Assembly (NCBI GenBank): GCA_017479265.1 | Contig: JAFVCK010000040.1 | Location: forward strand, 1-35,095 | Length of the DNA: 35,095 nt | Direction of reading: 5' to 3' | Source: Bacteroidales bacterium | GTDB taxonomy: Bacteria; Bacteroidota; Bacteroidia; Bacteroidales; UBA932 | Shown here: positions 16,330 to 26,230 of the stretch, piece after piece | Position numbering within the stretch: the stretch's first letter is position 1 | Layout of the letters: each line of letters opens with the position of its first letter | Position numbers and translations under genes: made by a program | The notes under the pieces: model-generated | Database searches by the model: none | The model's input: only the letters and a program-made list of their open reading frames with translations | Told to the model about the DNA's origin: nothing

Positions 16330-16932
16330 ATGGACAAATTGCAGGAACTGACGGACAAGCTTTACAACGAAGGCCTGTCCAAAGGCAAATCTGAAGGAGA
16401 GGCTCTCCTTGCCAAGGCAAAGGAAGAGGCGGCAGCTATAGTCGAAGCCGCCCGCAAGCAGGCCGAAGCCATTGTGGCACAGGCCCAAAAGGATGCCGCA
16501 GAGCTGGCCTCCAAGACTGAAAGCGACATAAAGACCGCCTCGCAGCAGGCTCTCCAGGCCACGAGGAAGGACATAGAGAACCTCGTCGTAGCCCGCATAG
16601 CCGACGCCCCCGTGAAGGATGCCATGTCCTCTGCCGAATTCGTCAAGGGCATAATTACGGCAGTTGCAAAGAATTTTTCATCCCAGGAGCAGACGGACAT
16701 CGCCCTCGTTCTCCCGGAGAACATGAAGCAGGCACTGCTTCCTTTCATCGAGAGCGAGCTTTCCAAGACCCTCGGCAAAGAGGTCAAGGCAACATTCTCC
16801 AAGAAGATAGCCGGAGGTTTCACCATCGGTCCCGCTGACGGCAGCTGGTTCATCAGCCTCACCGACGAGACATTCCGCGCCCTCATAGGCGAATACCTCA
16901 GGCCTGCCACCAAGAAGCTTCTGTTCGGATAG
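16330..16932 (+). CDS. ntpE: V-type ATPase subunit E (peripheral stalk)
   Basis: A 200-residue protein with a long Ala/Glu/Lys-rich helix (about residues 1-90, 'EGEALLAKAKEEAAAIVEAARKQAEAIVAQAQKDA'-type heptads) and a compact C-terminal alpha/beta domain ending 'GSWFISLTDETFRALIGEYLRPATKKLLFG'. This is the architecture of subunit E, which forms the peripheral stalk. It is the first gene of the ATPase operon, as in Chlamydia and other Bacteroidota. No separate subunit G/H gene is found next to it, although E normally pairs with G/H to form the stalk. Confidence 0.88.
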   Translation: MDKLQELTDKLYNEGLSKGKSEGEALLAKAKEEAAAIVEAARKQAEAIVAQAQKDAAELASKTESDIKTASQQALQATRKDIENLVVARIADAPVKDAMSSAEFVKGIITAVAKNFSSQEQTDIALVLPENMKQALLPFIESELSKTLGKEVKATFSKKIAGGFTIGPADGSWFISLTDETFRALIGEYLRPATKKLLFG

Positions 16933-16937
16933 GGGTT

Positions 16938-17591
16938 ATGGCCAATTACGAGTATATCATATCTTCCCTGCCTGTTCTGGGCCGCGACGGCAAAAGCAGC
17001 CAGGCCATAGACCCGCAGGAGACGATATCCTTCATACTGAGCCAGTGCGGTTCCAAGGACAGGTTGCTGGTAGAGCAGCTTCTGCGAGGCTTCAATGACG
17101 ATGCACTCGGAGAGGATTTCTACCGCGAGGTCCTCGGGGAAAAGGCCGCCGCCAAAGAGCCCGGCATGCCAGGAGAGAAGACTCCCAAGGTCCCGCACAA
17201 CAGGTTCATAAAGGAGTACTTCACCTTCGACCTGAGGGTGCGCAACGCCAAGGTCCGCTACCTCAACAAGGCCCTGGGCCGCAGCGCTTCTGAGGATATT
17301 TTCCTTGAGAAAGAGGGAGATTTCCCCGAAAAGGCGCGTCTTGACGAGGTGCTCGCCACAGCGGACATCCTCGCAAGGGAGAAAGGCCTGGACAACCTCA
17401 TGTGGGACAAGATACAGCAGCTTGTCACATTCCATTATTTCGACATCGACGTCATACTGGCTTTCATAGCCCGCCTGCACATAATCGACAGGTGGCTCAA
17501 GCTCGACGAGCAGACGGGACGTGAAATGTTCCGCCGCCTCGTGGCAGAGGTGAAAGGCACGTTCAAGGGTGTCGATTACAGACCAGAATAA
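16938..17591 (+). CDS. DUF2764 V-ATPase-associated protein (possible subunit C-like stalk protein)
   Basis: The 217-residue, mainly helical soluble protein starts at ATG 16938, 5 bases after ntpE and preceded by AGGGG. The opening 'YEYIISSLPVLGRDGK' and later 'FDLRVRNAKVRYLNKALGR' and 'DKIQQLVTFHYFDIDVILAFIARLHIIDRW' fit the DUF2764 family. In Chlamydia an uncharacterised protein of this family sits in the same place, between atpE and atpA. The operon lacks recognisable genes for the central-stalk subunits C and F, and the short-helix 'FHYFDIDVILAFIARL' region recalls subunit C/AC39 repeats. I infer that it supplies the C-like rotor adaptor, but this is not shown by any conserved catalytic or binding residue. 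Confidence 0.75.
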   Translation: MANYEYIISSLPVLGRDGKSSQAIDPQETISFILSQCGSKDRLLVEQLLRGFNDDALGEDFYREVLGEKAAAKEPGMPGEKTPKVPHNRFIKEYFTFDLRVRNAKVRYLNKALGRSASEDIFLEKEGDFPEKARLDEVLATADILAREKGLDNLMWDKIQQLVTFHYFDIDVILAFIARLHIIDRWLKLDEQTGREMFRRLVAEVKGTFKGVDYRPE

Positions 17592-17611
17592 TAATTTAAC
17601 AGAATAACAAT

Positions 17612-19369
17612 ATGTCCAAAAGTACAGGAACAGTTACGGGCATCGTTTCCAACCTTGTTACGGTACAGACCTCGGGACCTGTAGCGGAGAACGAAATCTG
17701 CTACATCTCCCTCGGAGGCACCCGCCTTATGGCCGAGGTCATCAAGGTGAACGGAAAGCAGGCCCAGGTACAGGTGTTCGAGAGCACACGTGGACTGAAG
17801 AACGGCGACAGCGTGGAATTCGAGGGCCGCATGCTTGAGATTACCCTCGGTCCCGGACTTCTTTCCAGCGTGTACGACGGTCTGCAGAACGACCTGACCA
17901 CGATGGAGGACGTTTTCCTCCGCAGGGGCGAATATACCGACCCTCTCGACAGGAAGAAACTCTGGGATTTCACTCCCATCGCTAAGCCCGGCGACAAGGT
18001 AGTCGCGGCTGACTGGCTGGGAGAAGTCAAGGAAGGATGGCTCCCTCACAAGATTATGGTACCTTTCTCCTTCAAGGGTGAATATACCGTCAAGTCTGTG
18101 GCCCAGGCAGGTCAGTACAACGTCGATACCGTCATTGCCGTCCTTACCGATGCCGAAGGCAGCGACGTGAATGTTACCATGACCCAGAAATGGCCCGTCA
18201 AGGTGGCTGTCAATGCTTATCGCGAGAAACCGCGTCCGAGCAAAATCATGGAGACAGGAGTTCGCGTCATCGACGCGTTCAACCCCATCGCCGAAGGCGG
18301 TACTGGCTTCATTCCCGGACCTTTCGGCTGCGGCAAGACAGTGCTCCAGCATGCAATAGCAAAGCAGGGAGAAGCCGACGTCATAGTGATGGCGGCCTGC
18401 GGCGAGCGTGCAAACGAGGTAGTGGAAATATTTACCGAGTTCCCTGAACTCATAGACCCCCACACCGGCCGTCACCTGATGGAGCGTACCACCATAATCT
18501 GCAACACTTCCAACATGCCTGTAGCCGCACGTGAGGCATCCGTTTATACGGCCATGACCATCTGCGAGTACTACAGGGCCATGGGTCTGAGGTGCCTGCT
18601 GCTGGCCGACTCCACTTCCCGCTGGGCACAGGCCCTTCGTGAAATGTCCAACCGCATGGAGGAACTGCCCGGAGCAGATGCCTTCCCGGTTGACCTCTCC
18701 TCAATCATATCCAACTTCTACGCACGCGCCGGCATGGTTGTCCTGAACAACGGACAGACCGGAGCGGTCACCTTCATAGGTACTGTTTCTCCTGCAGGAG
18801 GTAACCTCAAGGAGCCTGTTACGGAATCCACCAAGAAGGCCGCCCGCTGCTTCTATGCTCTGGAGCAGAACCGAGCCGACCAGAAGAGATACCCGGCCGT
18901 GAACCCTATCGATTCATATTCCAAATATCTGGAATATCCTGAAATCCAGGGATATCTGGACGAGACGGTAGAGAAGGGATGGACTTCGCGCATACAGAAG
19001 GCAAAGAACATAGTCCGTCGCGGACGCGAGGCCTCCGACCAGATAAATATTCTGGGAGACGACGGCGTACCTATGAGTTACCATGAGACTTTCTGGAAGT
19101 CCGAACTCATCGACTTCGCATTCCTGCAGCAGGACGCTTTCGACCCTATCGACAGCCTCTGCCCCATCGACCGCCAGAAGTACATGCTGGACCTCATACT
19201 CGAAATATGCGATACTTCTTTCGAGTTCGAAGACTACGAGAAGTGCCGCGATTTCTTCAAGACTCTCATCAACCTGCTCCGCCAGATGAACTATTCGGAG
19301 TTCCAGGGCGAGAGTTTCAACAATTACCGCAAAGAACTTGACAAACTCACCCAGACAAATGGCAAATAA
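17612..19369 (+). CDS. ntpA: V-type ATPase catalytic subunit A
   Basis: The 585-residue protein has the N-terminal beta barrel, the A-type non-homologous insert (about residues 110-200) and the nucleotide-binding core. The Walker A motif is GPFGCGKT at 236-243, with Lys242 and Thr243 for ATP/Mg2+. 'ERANEVVEIFTEFPEL' follows, with the catalytic glutamate region, then 'LLLADSTSRWAQALREMSNRMEELPG', which is characteristic of A subunits. It hydrolyses or makes ATP in the A3B3 head. Cys240 within the P-loop corresponds to the redox-sensitive P-loop cysteine of eukaryotic A subunits. Its TAA overlaps the B gene start by 11 bases. Confidence 0.97.
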   Translation: MSKSTGTVTGIVSNLVTVQTSGPVAENEICYISLGGTRLMAEVIKVNGKQAQVQVFESTRGLKNGDSVEFEGRMLEITLGPGLLSSVYDGLQNDLTTMEDVFLRRGEYTDPLDRKKLWDFTPIAKPGDKVVAADWLGEVKEGWLPHKIMVPFSFKGEYTVKSVAQAGQYNVDTVIAVLTDAEGSDVNVTMTQKWPVKVAVNAYREKPRPSKIMETGVRVIDAFNPIAEGGTGFIPGPFGCGKTVLQHAIAKQGEADVIVMAACGERANEVVEIFTEFPELIDPHTGRHLMERTTIICNTSNMPVAAREASVYTAMTICEYYRAMGLRCLLLADSTSRWAQALREMSNRMEELPGADAFPVDLSSIISNFYARAGMVVLNNGQTGAVTFIGTVSPAGGNLKEPVTESTKKAARCFYALEQNRADQKRYPAVNPIDSYSKYLEYPEIQGYLDETVEKGWTSRIQKAKNIVRRGREASDQINILGDDGVPMSYHETFWKSELIDFAFLQQDAFDPIDSLCPIDRQKYMLDLILEICDTSFEFEDYEKCRDFFKTLINLLRQMNYSEFQGESFNNYRKELDKLTQTNGK

Positions 19370-20678
19370 AGCATATCAAAAGGTTTATACTCAGCTTGAG
19401 GCCATAACCAAGGCCACAGTTTCGTTGCGTGCCGCAGGCGTATCCAACGACGAGCTTGCCATAGTCGGCGGCAGACTTGCACAGGTGGTGCGCACCAAGG
19501 GCGACGTGGTCACCCTCCAGGTGTTCTCCGGTACCGAAGGTATCCCCACGAACGCAGAGGTGACATTCCTCGGAGCCCCTCCTACCATAAAGGTCAGCGA
19601 ACAGCTTTCCGGACGTTTCTTCGACGCATACGGACATCCCATAGACGGAGGTCCCGAGGTTGAAGGCGAGGAAAGGCAGATCGGAGGTCCTTCCGTGAAC
19701 CCTTACAAGAGAAAGCAGCCTTCCCAGCTGATTCCTACCGGAATAGCAGGAATCGACCTCAACAACACCATTGTCTCCGGACAGAAGATACCTTTCTTCG
19801 CAGACCCGGACCAGCCTTACAACCAGGTGATGGCAGACGTGGCGCTGAGAGCCGACGTGGACAAGATTATCCTCGGAGGCATGGGCCTTTCCAACGATGA
19901 CTACCTGTTCTTCCGCCACTCTTTCGAGGCCGCGGGAGCCCTGGACAAGATTATCAGTTTCGTAAACACCACCGAGGAGCCCCCCGTAGAGCGTCTGCTT
20001 ATTCCGGACATGGCTCTTACCGCAGCGGAATATTTCGCAGCCGACCTCAACGAGAAGGTGCTGGTGCTGCTTACCGACATGACCCTCTATGCGGATGCAC
20101 TGTCCATAGTATCAAACCGTATGGACCAGATTCCTTCCAAGGATTCCATGCCGGGCTCGCTGTATTCCGACCTGGCAAAGATTTACGAAAAGGCTGTGCA
20201 GCTTCCTTCCGGAGGTTCCATAACCATCATTGCCGTTACCACTTTGAACGACGGTGACATTACCCACGCCATACCTGACAACACCGGATATATCACCGAA
20301 GGACAGCTGTTCCTGCGTGCCGACTCCGATACGGGCAAGGTCATCATAGACCCCTTCCGTTCCCTGTCCCGTCTGAAACAGCTCGTGCAGGGCAAGCAGA
20401 CCCGCGAGGACCACAGCCAGGTGATGAATGCAGGTGTGCGTCTGTATGCCGATGCCCAGAACGCCAAGACCAAACTCGAGAACGGTTTCGACCTTTCCGA
20501 CTACGACCACCGCGCTCTGGCATACGCAAAGGACTACGCCACCCGCCTTCTTGCCATTGACGTGAACATCTCCATAGAAGAGATGCTCGATACGGCATGG
20601 GAACTTTTCGGCAAGTATTTCAGCAAGGCTGAGACCGGCATCAAGCAGGCCCTGGCCGACAAGTACTGGAAAGCATAA
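19359..20678 (+). CDS. ntpB: V-type ATPase regulatory subunit B
   Basis: I place the start at ATG 19359 (MANKAYQKVYTQ), overlapping ntpA by 11 bases; an ATG at 19338 in the same frame lies deeper inside ntpA. The 439-residue protein has the ATPase alpha/beta-like fold without a Walker A motif, as expected for the non-catalytic B subunit. Typical blocks are 'GTEGIPTNAEVTFLG', 'GRFFDAYGHPIDGGP', 'QLIPTGIAGIDLNNTIVSGQKIPFF' (core IPTGIAGIDLNN), 'VLLTDMTLYADALSIVSNRMDQIP' and 'PSGGSITIIAVTTLNDGDITHAIPDNTGYITEGQ'. It alternates with A in the catalytic head. D follows 5 bases after its stop. Confidence 0.96.
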   Translation: MANKAYQKVYTQLEAITKATVSLRAAGVSNDELAIVGGRLAQVVRTKGDVVTLQVFSGTEGIPTNAEVTFLGAPPTIKVSEQLSGRFFDAYGHPIDGGPEVEGEERQIGGPSVNPYKRKQPSQLIPTGIAGIDLNNTIVSGQKIPFFADPDQPYNQVMADVALRADVDKIILGGMGLSNDDYLFFRHSFEAAGALDKIISFVNTTEEPPVERLLIPDMALTAAEYFAADLNEKVLVLLTDMTLYADALSIVSNRMDQIPSKDSMPGSLYSDLAKIYEKAVQLPSGGSITIIAVTTLNDGDITHAIPDNTGYITEGQLFLRADSDTGKVIIDPFRSLSRLKQLVQGKQTREDHSQVMNAGVRLYADAQNAKTKLENGFDLSDYDHRALAYAKDYATRLLAIDVNISIEEMLDTAWELFGKYFSKAETGIKQALADKYWKA

Positions 20679-20683
20679 TTTCT

Positions 20684-21291
20684 ATGGCAATAAAGTTTCA
20701 ATATAACAAGACCTCGCTGAACAACCTAGGCAAGCAGCTGAAAATGAGGCAGAACGCGCTCCCGACCTTGCAGAACAAGGAGTCCGCCCTGCGTCTGGAA
20801 GTGCGCAAAGCCAAGGCCGACAGCGAGCGTGTTGCAGATGAACTTGAAGCCTCCATACGCAGATACGATTATCTTGCAGCCCTGTGGAACGAATTCGACC
20901 CCGGGCTGATAAGCATAGACGACGTTGACCTTGTCACCGTCAAGGTGGCAGGCGTAAAGACTCCGGCACTGAAGGAGATTCACTATAGTCTGAGTCCATT
21001 CAACGCCTTCGTCAAGCCCGCCTGGTACGCCGACGGCGTGGCCATACTCAAGGAACTCACCCGGCTGGGAATAGAGTCCGAGGTGCTCATGGAAAAGAGC
21101 CGCATCCTGGAATACAACAGGAAGAAGACCACCCAGAAGGTGAACCTCTACGAGAAGGTCCAGATTCCGGGATACAAAGAGGCTATACGCAAGATAAAGC
21201 GCTACATGGAGGACGAGGAGAACCTCAGCAAGGCATCCTCGAAGATAGTCAAGAGCCGCCATGCGGCCGAAGAAGAACTGGAGGAGACGGT

Positions 21292-21295
<4 letters not shown>
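20684..21295 (+). CDS. ntpD: V-type ATPase subunit D (central rotor shaft)
   Basis: A 203-residue protein made chiefly of N- and C-terminal helices that would form an antiparallel coiled coil, as in subunit D. The start 'MAIKFQYNKTSLNNLGKQLKMRQNALPTLQNKESALRLEVRKAK' has the family features (N-K-T-x-L, K-E-S-A-L-R-x-E). It transmits rotation between the A3B3 head and the membrane ring. Its TGA overlaps the start codon of ntpI (ATGA), implying coupled translation. Confidence 0.93.
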
Positions 21296-23545
<2,250 letters not shown>

Positions 23546-23562
23546 TACACAGGGTAATATCC

Positions 23563-23600
23563 AAAAAGAGACCGGCCCAATCGGACCGGTCTCTTTTATT
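23563..23600 (+). terminator. Terminator after the V-ATPase operon (probably bidirectional)
   Basis: An 11-bp perfect stem AAAGAGACCGG (23565-23575)/CCGGTCTCTTT (23586-23596) with a 10-nt loop is followed by TATT on the plus strand. On the minus strand the same stem is followed by T residues (the AAAAA at 23563-23567), so it can also end the rpmE transcript that arrives from the right. Confidence 0.88.
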
Positions 23601-23626
23601 GTTTCTAAAGTAAGATAGAAGTAACT

Positions 23627-23690
23627 TACTTCTGACGATATCACGTTCGTAGAATTTCGGCATAAATGCCGATATTCTACTTCTGACGAT
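23627..23690 (-). repeat. 13-bp direct repeat and hairpin around the rpmE stop codon
   Basis: TACTTCTGACGAT occurs at 23627-23639 and again at 23678-23690, 51 bases apart. The second copy contains the last codons of the L31 gene. Between them lies an inverted repeat GTAGAATTTCGGCA/TGCCGATATTCTAC (23649-23680; 13 of 14 pairs) whose arm covers the rpmE stop codon. The hairpin lacks a T tract. Confidence 0.75.
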
Positions 23691-23928
23691 TCTTGTAGCG
23701 CTGGTAGAATTTGTCCACGCGGCCGGCGGTATCGACGAGCTTGACCTTGCCGGTGTAGAAGGGGTGGGATGTGTTGGAAATCTCAACCTTCACGACAGGA
23801 TATTCAACACCGTCAACCATGAGGGTCTCCTTTGTGGTAGCGCAGGAGCGGGTGATGAACACTGTCTCGTTGGACATATCCTTGAAAGCTACAAGGCGGT
23901 AGTTTTCGGGATGTATTCCTTTTTTCAT
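23677..23928 (-). CDS. rpmE: 50S ribosomal protein L31, type B
   Basis: The 83-residue protein begins 'MKKGIHPENYRLVAFKDMSN' and ends 'VDTAGRVDKFYQRYKN', with 'EISNTSHPFYTGK' between, all diagnostic for L31. It lacks the CxxC zinc pairs of type A L31, so it is the zinc-free type B form common in Bacteroidota. It has its own strong promoter. The TAG stop lies in the arm of a hairpin, and the last codons are repeated 51 bases downstream. Convergent with the V-ATPase operon. Confidence 0.96.
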   Translation of the reverse strand: MKKGIHPENYRLVAFKDMSNETVFITRSCATTKETLMVDGVEYPVVKVEISNTSHPFYTGKVKLVDTAGRVDKFYQRYKNRQK

Positions 23929-23974
23929 TGTCTTGAAATATTTAGTTTAACTTATAATCTTGCCAAAAAGCCTG

Positions 23975-24005
23975 CAAATATACACACTTTCCGGCAAAAA
24001 ACAAA
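23975..24005 (-). promoter_or_regulatory. Consensus Bacteroidota promoter of rpmE
   Basis: On the minus strand TTTG (24005-24002), 19 bases, then TATATTTG (23982-23975) match the TTTG-N19-TAnnTTTG consensus exactly. The start point would be near 23969, about 40 bases before the ATG at 23928. The -33 element lies just past the tdk stop codon. Confidence 0.85.
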
Positions 24006-24018
24006 ACTTATAAGCAAC

Positions 24019-24594
24019 TTATTCTTTATCTTCCGCCAAAGCCTTGTTGTAACAATCGCGGCAGAGAGGCTCGTAAATATCCTTTTCGCCCAGCACCACG
24101 AGCTTCTTGCTCTGGCTGAGACGATGTGAATGGTTGGCGAGGCAGCCGCAGCGGACGCAGATGGCATGTACCTTCTGTACGTCTTCGGCTATGGCAAGAA
24201 GTCCCGGTATGGGGCCGAAAGGCTTGCCGAGATAGTCGGTGTCCAGGCCGGCCACGATGACGCGCACTCCCCTGTTGGCCAGGGTCTGCACCACATCAAT
24301 GAGGCTTTCGTCGAAGAACTGGGCCTCGTCTATTCCGACCACCTCGGTGTCCGGGGAAATCTGGAGCATCCTCGAAGGCGACTTGATCGGGGTGCAGGAT
24401 ATGCTGTGCGAATCATGCGAAACTACATCCAGGTCCGAGTACCTCTTGTCGATGGTGGGCTTGAAAGTTTCTATTTTCTGCTTGGCGAATTGCGCCCTTT
24501 TAAGCCTGCGGATAAGTTCCTCAGTCTTTCCCGAGAACATCGAGCCGCAAATAACTTCGATACATCCCGTTTTTTTTGCGTTTTCTGCGAACAT
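24019..24594 (-). CDS. tdk: Thymidine kinase
   Basis: The start ATG 24594 ([24 protein letters not shown]) gives a 191-residue protein of normal TK1-family size. Any longer in-frame start would run through the promoter and an opposing gene. It has the P-loop GSMFSGKT (17-24), the 'GIDEAQFF' block (87-94) with the catalytic Glu90, and the structural zinc cysteines Cys146/Cys149 and Cys178/Cys181. It phosphorylates thymidine to dTMP in pyrimidine salvage. It is divergent from the acidic-repeat protein at 24646, with overlapping promoter regions, and lies upstream of rpmE on the same strand. Confidence 0.97.
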   Translation of the reverse strand: MFAENAKKTGCIEVICGSMFSGKTEELIRRLKRAQFAKQKIETFKPTIDKRYSDLDVVSHDSHSISCTPIKSPSRMLQISPDTEVVGIDEAQFFDESLIDVVQTLANRGVRVIVAGLDTDYLGKPFGPIPGLLAIAEDVQKVHAICVRCGCLANHSHRLSQSKKLVVLGEKDIYEPLCRDCYNKALAEDKE

Positions 24595-24607
24595 TTTGCT
24601 AAATTTG
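24575..24607 (+). promoter_or_regulatory. Promoter for the acidic-repeat protein, inside the 5' end of tdk
   Basis: TTTG (24575-24578) is followed after 21 bases by TAAATTTG (24600-24607). The start point would be near 24613, about 33 bases before ATG 24646. Its -33 half lies within the tdk coding sequence. Confidence 0.6.
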
Positions 24608-24619
24608 TGGTTGCTTGTA

Positions 24620-24627
24620 CAAAGATA
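24620..24627 (-). promoter_or_regulatory. -7 element of the tdk promoter
   Basis: On the minus strand TATCTTTG (24627-24620) matches the -7 element and lies 25 bases before the tdk start. The -33 region upstream is not well conserved and falls at the start codon of the divergent gene. Confidence 0.55.
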
Positions 24628-24645
24628 GCAATAAAACTTTTTAGG

Positions 24646-25449
24646 ATGGACAGCAATAACAAAGATTTTTCCAAAGATTTTGTCAAAGACTTCGAGAATC
24701 TGGTCCGCAGGGTGGAGGCTCTGGAGAGGGAGGTCGCGCTGCTGAAGGGCGAAGCACCTGTGGCAGAGGAGATTACCCAGGCAGAAGACATAGAGCTTGA
24801 CGCTTCCGATTTCATAAGCGAGGAGGCGATAGTTGCCGCAGCCGTCCCCGCGGCGGCCGCCATCCGCAGTGAAAAGCCTGTTGTCGAAGAGCCCGTAGCG
24901 GAGGTCGTAGAAGAGCCCGTGGCCGATCAAATCGAAGATATGCCGGAGATTGAGGATATTCCTACAATCAACGATATACCGGAGATTGAGGATATCCCCG
25001 AGCCGCCTTTCACTCAGGAGGACATACCTGCTGCCGAGCCGGAAGAAGAGGAAGGCTCGTTCGAGAGCCTGTTCGGCCTGGCCCCTGCACCTGAAAAGAC
25101 AACAGGCAGAGGCCGTCGCAAACGCATAATCAACGACGTGGAATCCGACCGCTCGACCAAGGCTGTCATGGACGTAATGGCCGACACCGCCGCATGGAGA
25201 CACGATATTCCCGGTCCCGAAGTCAAGTCGCTCCGCAGCGCCATAGGCCTCGGCGACCAGGTGCTGTTCATCCGCAAGCTGTTCCGCGATGATTCGGCCC
25301 TTTACCAGGACTCCATAGACAAACTCAATTCAATGTCAACCCTTTCCGAAGCGATATCCTACCTGAGCGACACCTTCCCGGAGTGGGACATAGCCTCGGA
25401 CGACGTGTACCGTTTCATGATGGCCGTACGCCGCAAAATACGCAGATAA
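24646..25449 (+). CDS. Conserved Bacteroidales-type protein with acidic P-E-I-E-D repeats (267 aa)
   Basis: I choose ATG 24646, placed right after the promoter; the open frame continues upstream but runs antisense through tdk. The N-terminus (about 5-35) is a short coiled coil ('[21 protein letters not shown]'). A long acidic, disordered region follows, with degenerate repeats [23 protein letters not shown] (about 96-119), then a basic spot GRGRRKR (154-160). The folded helical C-terminus (about 190-267) contains '[18 protein letters not shown]', '[19 protein letters not shown]' and '[11 protein letters not shown]'. A similar C-terminal domain occurs in unnamed Bacteroidetes proteins, from memory. 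No enzyme motif is seen. rsmI begins 1 base after its stop, suggesting co-transcription. Confidence 0.75.
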   Translation: MDSNNKDFSKDFVKDFENLVRRVEALEREVALLKGEAPVAEEITQAEDIELDASDFISEEAIVAAAVPAAAAIRSEKPVVEEPVAEVVEEPVADQIEDMPEIEDIPTINDIPEIEDIPEPPFTQEDIPAAEPEEEEGSFESLFGLAPAPEKTTGRGRRKRIINDVESDRSTKAVMDVMADTAAWRHDIPGPEVKSLRSAIGLGDQVLFIRKLFRDDSALYQDSIDKLNSMSTLSEAISYLSDTFPEWDIASDDVYRFMMAVRRKIRR

Positions 25450-25450
25450 A

Positions 25451-26230
25451 GTGGCAGGCCGTCTGTACATAGTTCCAACTCCCGTAGGCAACCTTGAAGA
25501 CATGACCTTCAGGGCCGTGTCCGTACTCAAACAGGCCGACCTCATACTGGCCGAAGATACCCGCACCAGCAGCGTTCTTATGCAGCGATATGACATACAT
25601 GTCCCGCTCAAGTCCCACCACAAGTTCAACGAGCATCAGACAGTGGGAATAATAAGGGAGATGATATTGCAAGGCAAAAACGTAGCCCTTGTCAGCGATG
25701 CCGGCACCCCGGGCATTTCAGACCCCGGTTTTCTGCTGGTCAGAAGCTGCGCCGAGGCAGGAATCGAGGTGCAGACCCTCCCCGGAGCCACCGCATGCAT
25801 CCCTGCCATAGTGTCCTCGGGACTTCCCTGCGACAGGTTCTGCTTCGAAGGCTTCCTCCCGGTTAAAAAGGGCCGTCAGACCCTTCTGCAGGAGCTTTCC
25901 TCCGAGAGCAGGACCATGGTTTTCTACGAGTCGCCCTACCGCCTGGTGAAGACTCTGCGACAATTCGCGGAGTTCTTCGGAGCGGACCGCCAATGCTCCG
26001 TAGCCAGGGAGATTTCCAAGATGTTCGAAGAGCACAGACGGGGAACGCTCGCTGAGGTTGCCGACTGGTTCGAAGTCCATGAGCCCAAGGGCGAAATAGT
26101 AATAACGGTGGCGGGCGCTCCCGCCGTCAAGGAAGAGAGGGACCCTTCCGAAAAGAGGTCCCGCAAACATCGTAACCCGGCAGGAGAAGACAGACCGGAC
26201 GATGGATACAGACAAGAAGAAGAGCTCTAA
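25451..26230 (+). CDS. rsmI: 16S rRNA (cytidine1402-2'-O)-methyltransferase RsmI
   Basis: It starts with GTG at 25451. The tetrapyrrole-methylase-like fold is shown by 'LYIVPTPVGNLEDMTFRAV' (P-T-P-I/V-G-N-L), 'ADLILAEDTRTSS', 'ALVSDAGTPGISDPG' and 'MVFYESPYRL'. RsmI adds the 2'-O-methyl group to C1402 in the ribosomal P site using S-adenosylmethionine. The 259 residues include a basic/acidic tail after about residue 222 whose DNA overlaps the start of the next gene by 29 bases; that tail is not part of the conserved domain. Confidence 0.96.
   Translation: MAGRLYIVPTPVGNLEDMTFRAVSVLKQADLILAEDTRTSSVLMQRYDIHVPLKSHHKFNEHQTVGIIREMILQGKNVALVSDAGTPGISDPGFLLVRSCAEAGIEVQTLPGATACIPAIVSSGLPCDRFCFEGFLPVKKGRQTLLQELSSESRTMVFYESPYRLVKTLRQFAEFFGADRQCSVAREISKMFEEHRRGTLAEVADWFEVHEPKGEIVITVAGAPAVKEERDPSEKRSRKHRNPAGEDRPDDGYRQEEEL

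Noticed and set aside
16362-17480. A 372-codon minus-strand frame across ntpE and the DUF2764 gene
   Set aside because: It crosses two operon genes with conserved products; the Ala-rich tail is just the reverse of the subunit E helix.
24006-24020. Possible tdk terminator just after its stop
   Set aside because: The ATAAG/CTTAT stem has only 5 weak pairs. The following T-rich stretch belongs to the rpmE promoter, so it was not listed as a terminator.
24130-24645. N-terminal extension of the acidic-repeat protein
   Set aside because: It would be antisense to most of tdk, and the promoter element lies downstream of that start.
24595-25203. N-terminal extension of thymidine kinase
   Set aside because: The frame is open upstream, but the extension runs antisense through the acidic-repeat gene and past the tdk promoter. 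The TK1 family starts at the chosen ATG.
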